From a virus, in the IMG/VR virus record IMGVR_UViG_3300025769_000608, positions 1-28,676 of that record: a DNA stretch of 28,676 nucleotides. One strand, given 5' to 3'. The notes under the pieces are model-generated. The model was not told where the DNA came from. It saw only the letters and a program-made list of their open reading frames with translations, and searched no databases. Made by a program: the position numbers and the translations under genes. This document shows positions 1-8,100 of the stretch, piece by piece. Each line of letters starts with the position of its first letter. Position 1 is the stretch's first letter.

Positions 1-654
1 GTAACACTCAACACTTTTATGGGTTATAATGCAGGTGCAGCTAATACCACAGGCTATGACAATATCATCATAGGTCGTGATGGAGGAGTTGACGATGATA
101 ATAATGGTGCATCCTGTATAACTGGCTATAGAAATATTTTAATAGGTAATGCTGGTAGTTTATCTGCTACTGATGGTATTCATCAAATTACTTTAGGAAG
201 TAACATTGTTGGTTCTAATAGCTCATTTACTTTTGGTAATGGTGGCACAGACTCTCGTATATCAGTTGGAGCAACATCTATAACTGCACCTTCTGATGAA
301 AGATACAAAGAAGAAATTACAACATCTACAGCAGGTCTATCGTTTATAAATGATTTAAGACCAGTAACTTTTAAATGGAAAAAAGAAAAAGATATACCTA
401 CTGACCATAGAGCATATGTAGCTAATTCTGATAAAAGAGTTATGGAAAGAGGTGAAAAAGTAAATCATGGATTTATTGCACAAGAAGTTAAGACAGCAAT
501 AGATAATCATTCTGAAATTAAAGATGGTTTTGATATGTGGCAAGTTGACGATTCAGATGGCAGACAAAGACTAGCACCAAGCGAATTGATACCCATGCTT
601 GTAAAAGCAATCCAAGAATTATCAGCCGAAGTCACAGCACTAAAAGGAGAATAA
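1..654 (+). CDS. Tail fibre C-terminal part with S74 intramolecular chaperone domain (5' partial)
   Basis: The frame is open to the left edge, so the gene starts outside the window; the ATG at 19 is probably internal. Counting from that Met, the first 90 residues are glycine- and asparagine-rich repeats (GYNAG, GYDNIIIGRD, GYRNILIGN) typical of trimeric beta-rich fibre stalks. From about residue 91 comes a peptidase S74 chaperone domain: PSDERYKEEI holds the Ser-Asp-x-Arg-x-Lys cleavage motif (S92, K97), followed by FINDLRPVTFKWKK and HGFIAQEV. In this family the domain helps the fibre trimerise and then cuts itself off. The end, LIPMLVKAIQELSAEVTALK, looks like the usual C-terminal coiled coil. 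The protein is probably receptor-binding. The domain call is strong; the specific fibre role is inferred. Confidence 0.9.
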   Translation, partial: VTLNTFMGYNAGAANTTGYDNIIIGRDGGVDDDNNGASCITGYRNILIGNAGSLSATDGIHQITLGSNIVGSNSSFTFGNGGTDSRISVGATSITAPSDERYKEEITTSTAGLSFINDLRPVTFKWKKEKDIPTDHRAYVANSDKRVMERGEKVNHGFIAQEVKTAIDNHSEIKDGFDMWQVDDSDGRQRLAPSELIPMLVKAIQELSAEVTALKGE

Positions 655-655
655 T

Positions 656-925
656 ATGACTAGAACAACAGAAGAAATAGCACAAGCACATAAGGCTTGT
701 TTAGATGGAGCAGATACAATCAATGTTGTAATTGCTACTCATGCAAAAGGCAGTGATGCAACAAATGCAGACTTTGGACATGACATGACACATGACGAGA
801 AGAAAGCAAGAGTTGCTCGTAGTGTTGGGTATCTCAAGTATCAGAAAACATTGACTGATTGGGATAAAGAAGATTTTACAGTAATAGATGCAGCAATAAC
901 CGCAGCAGATAACTTCACGGGGTAA
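656..925 (+). CDS. Small hypothetical protein of the tail-fibre cluster (89 aa)
   Basis: I do not recognise this protein. It is a soluble, mixed-charge 89-residue protein with no membrane segment. The start is well supported: an AAGGAG ribosome-binding site at 644-649 sits six bases before the ATG, which follows the fibre stop codon by one base. The middle carries several His and Asp residues (DFGHDMTHDEKKAR). It lies between two fibre genes and is co-transcribed with them, so a fibre assembly or accessory role is possible but unproven. Confidence 0.75.
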   Translation: MTRTTEEIAQAHKACLDGADTINVVIATHAKGSDATNADFGHDMTHDEKKARVARSVGYLKYQKTLTDWDKEDFTVIDAAITAADNFTG

Positions 926-927
926 TA

Positions 928-1149
928 ATGACAAATTCAAATATTATAAGTATTAACGATAAGAAATACGATGGTTCTGATTTAACAACAGAACAGAAAT
1001 ACTGCATTGAGCAGATACAAGAATGTCAAGCCGAAGCACATAAATTAAAAAAACAATTAGATAGAATAACTGTTTCTCAAAATGTTTACACAAATAATCT
1101 TATAACATTATTAAAAGATAAAGAGGTAAAGGATGACCAGAGCCAGTGA
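928..1149 (+). CDS. Small coiled-coil protein, DUF6447-like (73 aa)
   Basis: The N-terminus IISINDKKYDGSDLTTEQK followed by a helix (CIEQIQECQAEAHKLKKQLD) and a Tyr/Leu-rich end resembles the small phage family DUF6447. Members of that family share a short beta strand with a K-x-Y-D motif followed by one long coiled coil, as I remember it; I could not run a search. It starts two bases after the previous gene and its last 17 bases overlap the next fibre gene in another frame. Function is unknown. Its place among fibre genes suggests a helper protein or a minor virion part. Confidence 0.75.
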   Translation: MTNSNIISINDKKYDGSDLTTEQKYCIEQIQECQAEAHKLKKQLDRITVSQNVYTNNLITLLKDKEVKDDQSQ

Positions 1150-2230
1150 TCTAGCAAAACTATTAGGAGCAGGTGCTACCATCAATGATGGTACAACTAT
1201 AAGCACTGCTGATAATTCTGCACAATTAACTTTAACATCTACTGATGCAAATGCTACATCAGGACCTTTGTTACACTTCCAAAGAAATAGTTCTAGTCCT
1301 GCCGATAGTGACAATATGGGTAGAATACTTTTTGATGGTAAGAATGATGCTGATGAAGATATAACATATGTAGAATTTCAACTAACAGCATCAGATGTTT
1401 CAGATGGTAGTGAAGATGCTAGTTTTCAAATAGGTTCTAAGACAGCAGGTTCTTTTTTAAGTAGAGTAGAAATACTCCCAACTGAAACAGTACTTAATGA
1501 AGATAGTTCAGACATAGACTTTCGTGTTGAATCAAATAATGATGCTAATGCTTTTTTTGTTGAAGGCTCAACAGGAAATATAGGAATAGGCACGAATAGC
1601 CCAGCAGGTGATTTTCATTTGACTGATGCAAGTGATATAAGAATATTATTTACATCAGATCAAACAGGAAATACCAGTAGTGATGGTTCATTTATCGGTT
1701 TAACTGATGGTGGTAATTTACAATTATTTAATAGAGAAAATGCCGGTATTATATTTACTACTAATGGTACTACTGCTCAAACAATTAGACATGATGGTGC
1801 TGTCACCAAACCACTACAGCCTGCTTTTTTAGTTGGAATGAGTAGTAATTCTGCACAGTTTGGAAATGGAGCATTTACTCCAACATTAGATACAGAAATA
1901 TTCGATCAAGGTGGAGATTTTTCTTCAAACACTTTTACTGCTCCTGTAACTGGTAGGTATCAATTATCTTGGATGGCGTATCTTGCTAATTTAGATACTT
2001 CTGCTTCTTATTATTATTTAAAATTAGCAACTAGTAATAGAGAATATACTAAGTATTTGTACACTCATTCTTTTGATGCAGATGTGGCTTATTATGGTTG
2101 GGGTACATCTATTCTTGCAGATATGGATGTAAATGATACAGCAACATTTCAAGTAGGACAAGTAAATGGTCATAGTACTTCACAAGTGTTTGCTTCTAAT
2201 ACATATGCTTCAGGTGCGTTAATATGCTAG
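1133..2230 (+). CDS. Tail fibre protein with C-terminal C1q/TNF-like domain
   Basis: This 365-residue protein looks like a modular fibre. Residues 1-60 (MTRASDLAKLLGAGATINDG...) are of a kind often found at the N-terminus of marine phage fibres and probably attach to the tail. The middle is repetitive beta structure (GNIGIGTNSPAGDFHL, FIGLTDGGNLQLF). From about residue 230 the pattern DTEIFDQGGDFSSNTF, FTAPVTGRYQLSW and the closing strand around residues 330-365 match a C1q/TNF-like jelly roll, which normally trimerises and binds ligands. The start has an AGAGG/AAAGG ribosome-binding stretch directly upstream and lies inside the previous gene. It has no S74 domain, unlike the fibre at the left edge, so the phage may carry two receptor-binding proteins. 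Confidence 0.85.
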   Translation: MTRASDLAKLLGAGATINDGTTISTADNSAQLTLTSTDANATSGPLLHFQRNSSSPADSDNMGRILFDGKNDADEDITYVEFQLTASDVSDGSEDASFQIGSKTAGSFLSRVEILPTETVLNEDSSDIDFRVESNNDANAFFVEGSTGNIGIGTNSPAGDFHLTDASDIRILFTSDQTGNTSSDGSFIGLTDGGNLQLFNRENAGIIFTTNGTTAQTIRHDGAVTKPLQPAFLVGMSSNSAQFGNGAFTPTLDTEIFDQGGDFSSNTFTAPVTGRYQLSWMAYLANLDTSASYYYLKLATSNREYTKYLYTHSFDADVAYYGWGTSILADMDVNDTATFQVGQVNGHSTSQVFASNTYASGALIC

Positions 2231-2700
2231 GTCACTCAGCCATTGCCGAAACTTCCATTGCAGATGTAGGTGGTATTGTATTAGGTGGCATTGCAGAAAT
2301 GAGTGCTATATCCACTAAGACTTCTGTAGGTGTTGGTATACTTGCAGGTGTTGCAACGATGGATGGTAACTTTACTCAAACATCTACTGGTACGTTTATA
2401 GGTATTACGTCTGCTGATTTAAGTGCCAACTTTACACAGACCACAGCAGCAAATAGATTAGATGTATCCGAGATAGATTTAACAACGGAGTTTACTCAAA
2501 CATCAAATGGCATTATGATAGGGTCAGGTGTTGCAAGTAAAGATCTTAATTTTACAAAAACATCTGTTGGAGATATTAAGTTTGTAGTGGTAAATGCAAG
2601 TGCGACACCAGAGAGTTATGTAACTATTACTCCAAGTGGCACAGAGACATATACAGAAATAACTCCGTCTGGTACGGAAACTTGGACAGAGATACAGTGA
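2224..2700 (+). CDS. Repeat-rich structural protein, probable tail/fibre accessory (158 aa)
   Basis: I do not recognise a named family. The protein consists almost entirely of repeats. Five motifs (ISTKTS, NFTQTS, NFTQTT, EFTQTS, NFTKTS) recur at exactly 20-residue intervals between residues 29 and 114. Two copies of an 11-residue unit TPSGTET(Y/W)TEI end the protein. Charged residues are few; Thr, Ser and Gly are abundant. An exact 20-residue period suggests a beta-solenoid or stacked-strand fibre segment. It overlaps the C1q fibre gene by seven bases and lies just before another fibre gene, so a role in the same tail appendage is likely. Confidence 0.75.
   Translation: MLGHSAIAETSIADVGGIVLGGIAEMSAISTKTSVGVGILAGVATMDGNFTQTSTGTFIGITSADLSANFTQTTAANRLDVSEIDLTTEFTQTSNGIMIGSGVASKDLNFTKTSVGDIKFVVVNASATPESYVTITPSGTETYTEITPSGTETWTEIQ
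2308..2607 (+). repeat. Five in-frame 60-bp degenerate coding repeats
   Basis: These encode residues 29-128 of the repeat-rich structural protein. Each unit is 20 codons and begins with a (N/E/I)(F/S)T(Q/K)T(S/T) motif. The DNA copies have diverged, but the period is exact at the protein level. Confidence 0.7.
2629..2694 (+). repeat. Tandem 33-bp coding repeat at the end of the structural protein
   Basis: Two adjacent 33-bp units encode TPSGTETYTEI and TPSGTETWTEI, residues 136-146 and 147-157. A weaker related segment (TPESYVTI) precedes them. Such end repeats can change copy number between related phages. Confidence 0.7.
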
Positions 2701-2707
2701 GGTAAAC

Positions 2708-3643
2708 ATGGCAAGTACATATACAGCAAATAGTGGTGTAGAAAAGATAGGTGCTGGTGAACAAGCTGGTACTTGGGGTAATACTACAAACAACAACTTA
2801 GACATACTTGACAGAGCAATAAGTGGTGTAGCTGCCATAACATTATCAAGCACATCTAAAACACTAACAACAAGTGATGGTACATTATCAGAAGGTGGAC
2901 ATAAGGTTCTTGTCTTTTCTGGATCACCAGGAGGCACATGTACTGTTACAATATCGCCTAATGACCAAGATAAATTTTATGTAGTACAAAATGGTACAAA
3001 CCAAACACTTACATTTACACAAGGATCTGGTGCTAATGTATCTATAGTTGCTGGATCAAAGAAATTAATATTTGCAGATGGTGCAGGTTCGGGTGCAGCC
3101 GTTACAGATGTAACAGATGCTTTGGATATAGCATCACTTAGAATAGGTGGTACTGCCGTTACATCTACCGCAGCAGAATTAAATATATTAGATGGTGTAA
3201 CATCTACGGCAACAGAACTAAATCTCATGGATGGTGGTACAAGTGCGGGAACTACTGCCGTAGCAGCAGGAGATGGTATTGTTACCAATGATGGTGGCAC
3301 AATGAGACAGACCACTGCCGCTACATTTTCTACATATTTTAATGCTAATCTTGTATCAGTGCCAAGTGCTATTACGTCAACATCAACACTAACGCCAAGT
3401 GCAGCACAATCTATATATCAAAAAGTTGATACATCTGGCGGTAATGTTACATTAACTTTAGCAATAGGTAGTTTAGCAATAGGTCAGTACATAATTGTGG
3501 ATAAAACAAGTTCATCTAACACATTAACTTTAGCTTACCCATCTAACTCACAAGGTGTAAGTCTTGGTAATTCAGTATCTTTTGCAATAGCTATAAATCA
3601 AAATGGAACTATTTTTACTTTTGTAGAATCAATTAAATATTAG
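2708..3643 (+). CDS. Tail fibre-like structural protein (311 aa)
   Basis: The N-terminal 50 residues (SGVEKIGAGEQAGTWGNTTN, then NNLDILDRAISGV) match a segment common at the start of marine phage fibre and tail proteins. The middle holds two copies of a (T)xTELNxLDG-type repeat (AAELNILDG, ATELNLMDG), also typical of phage fibres. The C-terminal third is beta-rich (GGNVTLTLAIGSLAIGQYII, SVSFAIAINQNGTIFTFVES) and looks like a compact domain. The GAGG ribosome-binding site at 2699-2702 supports the ATG. It is probably a fibre or a part of the tail base; which one cannot be said. Confidence 0.8.
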   Translation: MASTYTANSGVEKIGAGEQAGTWGNTTNNNLDILDRAISGVAAITLSSTSKTLTTSDGTLSEGGHKVLVFSGSPGGTCTVTISPNDQDKFYVVQNGTNQTLTFTQGSGANVSIVAGSKKLIFADGAGSGAAVTDVTDALDIASLRIGGTAVTSTAAELNILDGVTSTATELNLMDGGTSAGTTAVAAGDGIVTNDGGTMRQTTAATFSTYFNANLVSVPSAITSTSTLTPSAAQSIYQKVDTSGGNVTLTLAIGSLAIGQYIIVDKTSSSNTLTLAYPSNSQGVSLGNSVSFAIAINQNGTIFTFVESIKY

Positions 3644-3650
3644 GTGATAC

Positions 3651-4787
3651 ATGGCAATACCGTTAATATCAAATGTAGGATTTACTGAAGTAAGTTCATC
3701 TGGTGTTTTAAATGACAAAGCTGGTACAGCTAAAAGTAAATTACCAATTCAATTATTTAAGTTGTCGGGTGCTATAAGTGGTAAATTAACTTTAAATAAT
3801 GACTCTGCACATAAAAAAATAATACTTGATACAAATGGTAATAACATAACAAACTCTAGTGGATCACCTATTACCACAAACTCTAGTACTACACTTGAGT
3901 TAAAAGGCAGTGGTAATGTGCAGTCTACACTCAAAACATTTACGTCTAGTGGAAGTGGTGATACTACAATCAGTGAAGCCGATAACTCTACCGTTGCTGT
4001 ACAAACAGACACTTACGAGTTTGATACAGCATTAGTTGACGATAATAGATCCGCAGGTGGTGGTGTTACTTTTGGAGATGGGAACACGACAATTAGAAGA
4101 CCTCAAGACAGTTCTAATACAAGTGGCTTAGTTAACGAAACATATTATACAACAAGTTATGCAACTCTTTTTGGTGGCGTTGGACTTACTAATATAAACA
4201 GATCAGATTTTGCTATGTCCTTTACTCATGCGTTTTTAGAAGATGGTACACCTATAAGTGGTGCCATTGTAGGCCCAAGTGGACCTAGTACATTTGATGG
4301 GGTATCGGCAGATCAACCTGATACAAACACAACTCATTCTCATGCAGGTGCCACATATCGTTTTATGAGATGGAATAGTGCTTTGGTTGGCGTTAACAAT
4401 GGTAACGGCGGTACTTTTGCAATAGAAATGTTTATAGACTCAAACACAGGTAAAGCTGTTGTTAGAATTGTAGGTGGTCGTGGAGCCTTTAATCAAATTA
4501 AAAACGTAGATGTTGTAGGTCCAACAGCAGGTAGACGATTTATATTTACAAATAATTTAGCAATATCATGTGTTTTAACTGGTACAAATCCTTTTAATGC
4601 AACAGTATCGGCTGGTGCAACTAATCAAGTAGATAGAGATTCGACAGATAGTTCTTTTAGTTTAACAGGTACAATATCTGGCAATGATGGCAGTAGCAGA
4701 CCTTTTGCTCTAAAAGATATTAATGATGGAACTGGTAGCGTTAATGAAGATGCCTACACGGGAACTAAATCAGTGAGTGCTTTCTAA
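3651..4787 (+). CDS. Putative virion structural protein (378 aa)
   Basis: I do not recognise a family. The composition is typical of phage structural proteins: rich in Ser, Thr, Asn and Gly, no Cys cluster apart from single residues, no membrane segment. The N-terminal part (ISGKLTLNNDSAHKKIILDT) looks like regular beta strands, and a central stretch around residues 215-260 (GAIVGPSGPSTFDGVSADQP, then HSHAGATYRFMRWN) may form a separate domain. A GGTG ribosome-binding sequence precedes the ATG. Its stop codon shares one base with the start of the next tail gene (TAATG), which argues for coupled translation and a role in the same structure. Confidence 0.7.
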   Translation: MAIPLISNVGFTEVSSSGVLNDKAGTAKSKLPIQLFKLSGAISGKLTLNNDSAHKKIILDTNGNNITNSSGSPITTNSSTTLELKGSGNVQSTLKTFTSSGSGDTTISEADNSTVAVQTDTYEFDTALVDDNRSAGGGVTFGDGNTTIRRPQDSSNTSGLVNETYYTTSYATLFGGVGLTNINRSDFAMSFTHAFLEDGTPISGAIVGPSGPSTFDGVSADQPDTNTTHSHAGATYRFMRWNSALVGVNNGNGGTFAIEMFIDSNTGKAVVRIVGGRGAFNQIKNVDVVGPTAGRRFIFTNNLAISCVLTGTNPFNATVSAGATNQVDRDSTDSSFSLTGTISGNDGSSRPFALKDINDGTGSVNEDAYTGTKSVSAF

Positions 4788-6922
4788 TGCCTATGCAATC
4801 TTTAAAATTTAAGCCAGGAATAATATCAGATATTACATCTTATAGTAATGAAGGTGGTTTTGTTGATGGTGATAAAGTAAGATTTAGATTTGGTTTTCCA
4901 GAAAAGTTTGGTGGCTGGGCAAAGTATACAGCTAACACATATGAAGGATCAGCAAGGCGGTTACATAACTGGGTGGCTCTTGATGGCTCTGACTTTTTAG
5001 GACTTGGTACGGAACTTAAATACTACATAGAAGAAGGTCAGACATTTAATGACATAACTCCTATTAGAAATACTACAAGTGCTGGAGATGTTACGTTTGC
5101 CGCTACAAACGGATCAACAACAATAACAATTACCGATCCCGCTCACGGTGCAAACGAAAACGATTTTGTTACATTCTCTGGTGCAGCTACGCTAGGTGGT
5201 ACAATTACGGCTGCTATTTTAAATATAGAATATAAGATTGTAACGATTATAAGCTCAAACTCTTATACAATCACAGCAAGTGTTGCAGCCAATGGATCTG
5301 ATACTGGTAATGGTGGTTCTAGTGTCGTGGGTACATATCAATTAAACACGGGTCTTAACACAACTGTTGGTGGAACTGGTTGGGGTGCTGGACAATGGAG
5401 TGGTACAACATCTGGTGCTTTATCAACACAGCTCAATGAAGCCTTAGATGATAGTGAGACTGCCGTTGATGTAGATGACGAAACAGGTATGAACACAGCT
5501 AACGATGTCATTTTAGTTGATGATGAGCTTATGCTTGTATCGGCAACCACGGATGACAATACAATGACCGTAGCTCGTGGACATAGTGGCACGGATGCCG
5601 CAACACATGCCGACAATACTCTTGTTAGATTAGCAGTAGGAAATGCTTTAGCTACAGATGACTTTGTTGGCTGGGGTAGTGCAGCATCGATCACGGTGCC
5701 CGGTGCACAGATTAGATTATGGTCACACGATAACTTTGGTGAGGATTTATTATTAAACGCTAGAGACTCTGGTATATTTTACTGGGATAGAACAAATGGT
5801 TTAGGCAATAGAGCAGTTGAATTAAGCACAGCTTTTTCTGGACAAACAAGTGTTCCACAAATTGCAAAACAAATTCTTGTGTCTGACCAAGACAGACATG
5901 TGATTGCTTTTGGATGTGATGGATTTGGTGCAAATAGGTCTGCTACACAAGGTAATGGTGTACAAGATCCATTGCTTATCAGATTTTCTTCACAAGAAAA
6001 CCCAGTTGATTTTTTTCCAACAGCTACAAATACAGCAGGTGATTTAAGACTTGGTGGTGGATCAACCTTTGTTCAAGCTGTAGAAACAAAACAACAGATA
6101 CTATGTTTTACAAACAAAACGCTACACGCCATGAAGTTTATAGGTCCGCCATTTACATTTGGTTTGCAAGAATTATCTAAGAACATAACAATTATGAGTC
6201 CAGCAGCAGCTATAGCCATAGAAGATGCGGTGTTTTGGATGGGTGTTGATACATTTTATTTGTATGCTTCTGGTCAAACACAACAGCTGCCTTGTACAGT
6301 GAAAGACAAAGTATTCTTAGATTTTAACTTTGATGAGAGAGATAAAGTTCACGCAGGTGTAAATTCTGAATTTAGTGAAATATTGTGGTTTTATCCAACA
6401 AAAGATAGCACAGAAATAGATGCTTATGTTGCGTATAATTACATAGAAAAAGTTTGGTATTATGGCACACTTGCAAGACAAGCATGGCTTGACAGAGGTA
6501 TAAGAACATTGCCTATGGCTACTGGTGGTCAGTATTTATACAACCATGAAGTCGGATTTGATGATGATGGCTCTGCTATGACATCTTTTATTGAATCTGC
6601 ACCAATCGATATTGGAGATGGTGATAAGTTTGTATTCTTAAAAAGGGTTATACCCGATGTTACGTTTGATGGATCAACAAGTGTTAACCCAGATGTTTCA
6701 TTTACAATGAAAGCCAAGAACTTCCCAGGGTCTAACTTTAATGAGACAACACAAGGTGCGACACAAAGATCTGCAACTAGTCCTATTGAACAATTTACAG
6801 AAAAACTAGATTATAGATTGCGAGGTAGGTCTTTTGCACTTAGGATTGATTCAACTTCATTGGGTACAAAGTATAAGTTAGGTACGCCACGAGTTGATAT
6901 AAGACAGGATGGTAGACGTTAA
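4787..6922 (+). CDS. Large tail protein (tail hub/tube-associated type)
   Basis: This 711-residue protein has the N-terminal pattern FKPGIISDITSYSNEGGFVD, DKVRFRFGFPEKFGGW and the C-terminal pattern RGRSFALRIDSTSLGTKYKL followed by GTPRVDIRQDGRR. I associate this pair with a large virion protein of podovirus-like marine phages, often labelled tail tubular or stabilisation protein. Residues about 95-185 form a beta-rich inserted region. Residues about 210-285 (DDSETAVDVDD...DDELMLVS...ARGHSGTDAATHADN) form a separate module often found inserted in phage tail proteins. The ATG at 4787 overlaps the previous stop codon; a second ATG two codons later is also possible. A tail role is fairly safe; the exact position in the tail is not. 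Confidence 0.75.
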   Translation: MPMQSLKFKPGIISDITSYSNEGGFVDGDKVRFRFGFPEKFGGWAKYTANTYEGSARRLHNWVALDGSDFLGLGTELKYYIEEGQTFNDITPIRNTTSAGDVTFAATNGSTTITITDPAHGANENDFVTFSGAATLGGTITAAILNIEYKIVTIISSNSYTITASVAANGSDTGNGGSSVVGTYQLNTGLNTTVGGTGWGAGQWSGTTSGALSTQLNEALDDSETAVDVDDETGMNTANDVILVDDELMLVSATTDDNTMTVARGHSGTDAATHADNTLVRLAVGNALATDDFVGWGSAASITVPGAQIRLWSHDNFGEDLLLNARDSGIFYWDRTNGLGNRAVELSTAFSGQTSVPQIAKQILVSDQDRHVIAFGCDGFGANRSATQGNGVQDPLLIRFSSQENPVDFFPTATNTAGDLRLGGGSTFVQAVETKQQILCFTNKTLHAMKFIGPPFTFGLQELSKNITIMSPAAAIAIEDAVFWMGVDTFYLYASGQTQQLPCTVKDKVFLDFNFDERDKVHAGVNSEFSEILWFYPTKDSTEIDAYVAYNYIEKVWYYGTLARQAWLDRGIRTLPMATGGQYLYNHEVGFDDDGSAMTSFIESAPIDIGDGDKFVFLKRVIPDVTFDGSTSVNPDVSFTMKAKNFPGSNFNETTQGATQRSATSPIEQFTEKLDYRLRGRSFALRIDSTSLGTKYKLGTPRVDIRQDGRR

Positions 6923-7314
6923 TGTTAATCACCAGTATTCCACAATATATACAAGGTCTTTTAAATGCAAAAGTTGATTTGACTACAACAAATCTTACAA
7001 CTTTGTTTACTGTGCCAACAACCGCAGACTTTAATGCTGCTATTGTAACATCTATATTGGTATCAGAAGATAGTGGTAATGCTGATACAATTACAGTAAC
7101 ACTAGTTGATACAAGCAATGCGGTGTTTAGTTTATTTAAGGTTAAAGCTGTTGGAGCTAACACAACTATAGAACTACTAACACGAGAACTAGTTTTACAA
7201 AGTGGTGAGTCCATAAAAGTACAAGCAGCTACAGCCAATAGATTACATGTGGTGGCAAGTATACAAGATGTATCGAAGACAAGAGTAACAACAAGTGCGT
7301 TAGCACAGATATAG
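6922..7314 (+). CDS. Small virion-associated protein (130 aa)
   Basis: No family is recognised. The 130 residues alternate hydrophobic and polar residues (TVTLVDTSNAVFSLFKVKAV, ELLTRELVLQSGESIKVQAA, NRLHVVASIQDV), which predicts a compact beta sandwich of the kind seen in phage head-tail joining or tail decoration proteins. The ATG overlaps the stop of the large tail protein by one base (TAATG). It is the last gene before an internal promoter, so it closes the fibre/tail transcription unit. Confidence 0.7.
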   Translation: MLITSIPQYIQGLLNAKVDLTTTNLTTLFTVPTTADFNAAIVTSILVSEDSGNADTITVTLVDTSNAVFSLFKVKAVGANTTIELLTRELVLQSGESIKVQAATANRLHVVASIQDVSKTRVTTSALAQI

Positions 7315-7316
7315 GA

Positions 7317-7345
7317 TTGAAAAATTAACAATTACTTGGTATTAT
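7317..7345 (+). promoter_or_regulatory. Sigma70-like promoter, TTGAAA-N17-TATTAT, placing the next ATG at +1
   Basis: The -35 box TTGAAA is at 7317-7322, the spacer is exactly 17 bases and the -10 box TATTAT is at 7340-7345. The ATG of the next gene begins only five bases after the -10 box, and no ribosome-binding site lies between. The same boxes and spacing stand in front of the terminase gene at 28155-28183. The promoter probably drives the internal-protein and lysis genes. Confidence 0.6.
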
Positions 7346-7350
7346 AAGCT

Positions 7351-8100
7351 ATGGGTATATTTAAGAATTTTACTAAAACATTAAAAAAAGCTGCACCAAT
7401 TATTGGAGCGGGTATTGGTATGTACTTTGGCGGGCCGATGGGTGCTTCAATTGGATCGGGTATTGGATCTCTTGCAGCAGGACAAGACACAGAACAAGCT
7501 TTATTAAATGCCGCACTTGCAGGGGGTACTGCATACATGAGTGGATATGGTAAAGGTTTTGAAAAATTACCTACATCTGGAAGTATGAGTAATATATCGG
7601 GCCCAGAAATGATGGTAAATCAAACCACAACAACACCTGTTACTGCTATTCAAGAAGCTGGTGGTAGTGGTATTGTAAATCAAATAGGTAATTTTGTAAA
7701 AAATAACAAAGGATTAACAGCAGGTATAGCAGGTTTAGGACTTGCAGGTTTGATGGGAGAAGAAGAACAAAAAATGGGAGAGAAAATGCGTGACTATCCA
7801 GTAGGTAAAACTAGACTAGGGTATGGACGAATTGGCGATAAAATGTATAATTTAGATGATGAAGAAGAGCGTAAACAATATTTTGAAGATAATAGAAAAA
7901 GACAAGGAGCAGAAGATCTAGCTGCAGGTGGCGAGGTCAACGGTCCAGGAACGGGAACTTCTGATTCAGTGCCTGCTAGGTTATCAGACGGTGAATTTGT
8001 TTTAACCGCAAAAGCAATTCGAGGTGCGGGTGGTGGCGATAGGAATGTTGGGGCCGCAAGAATGTATGATATGATGTCACAATTAGAAGGAGCCGCATAA
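7351..8100 (+). CDS. Putative internal virion/ejection protein with glycine-zipper N-terminus (249 aa)
   Basis: The N-terminus is amphipathic and then glycine-rich hydrophobic (AAPIIGAGIGMYFGGPMGAS), with GxxxG spacing like membrane-active ejection proteins. A second hydrophobic stretch is near residues 115-132 (GLTAGIAGLGLAGLMG). The C-terminal 55 residues carry the motif GPGTGTSDSVPARLSDGEFV then LTAKAIRGAG, which is widespread in phage virion proteins. A charged region (EEEQKMGEKM, DDEEERKQYFEDNRKR) lies between. It is the first gene after the promoter at 7317 and shares a TAATG overlap with the next gene. Role in DNA ejection is inferred from position and composition. Confidence 0.75.
   Translation: MGIFKNFTKTLKKAAPIIGAGIGMYFGGPMGASIGSGIGSLAAGQDTEQALLNAALAGGTAYMSGYGKGFEKLPTSGSMSNISGPEMMVNQTTTTPVTAIQEAGGSGIVNQIGNFVKNNKGLTAGIAGLGLAGLMGEEEQKMGEKMRDYPVGKTRLGYGRIGDKMYNLDDEEERKQYFEDNRKRQGAEDLAAGGEVNGPGTGTSDSVPARLSDGEFVLTAKAIRGAGGGDRNVGAARMYDMMSQLEGAA

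Noticed and set aside
6840-7331. Open frame of 163 codons on the - strand
   Set aside because: It is a shadow of two + strand structural genes, with biased Val/Ser/Ala/Thr composition and no start signal.
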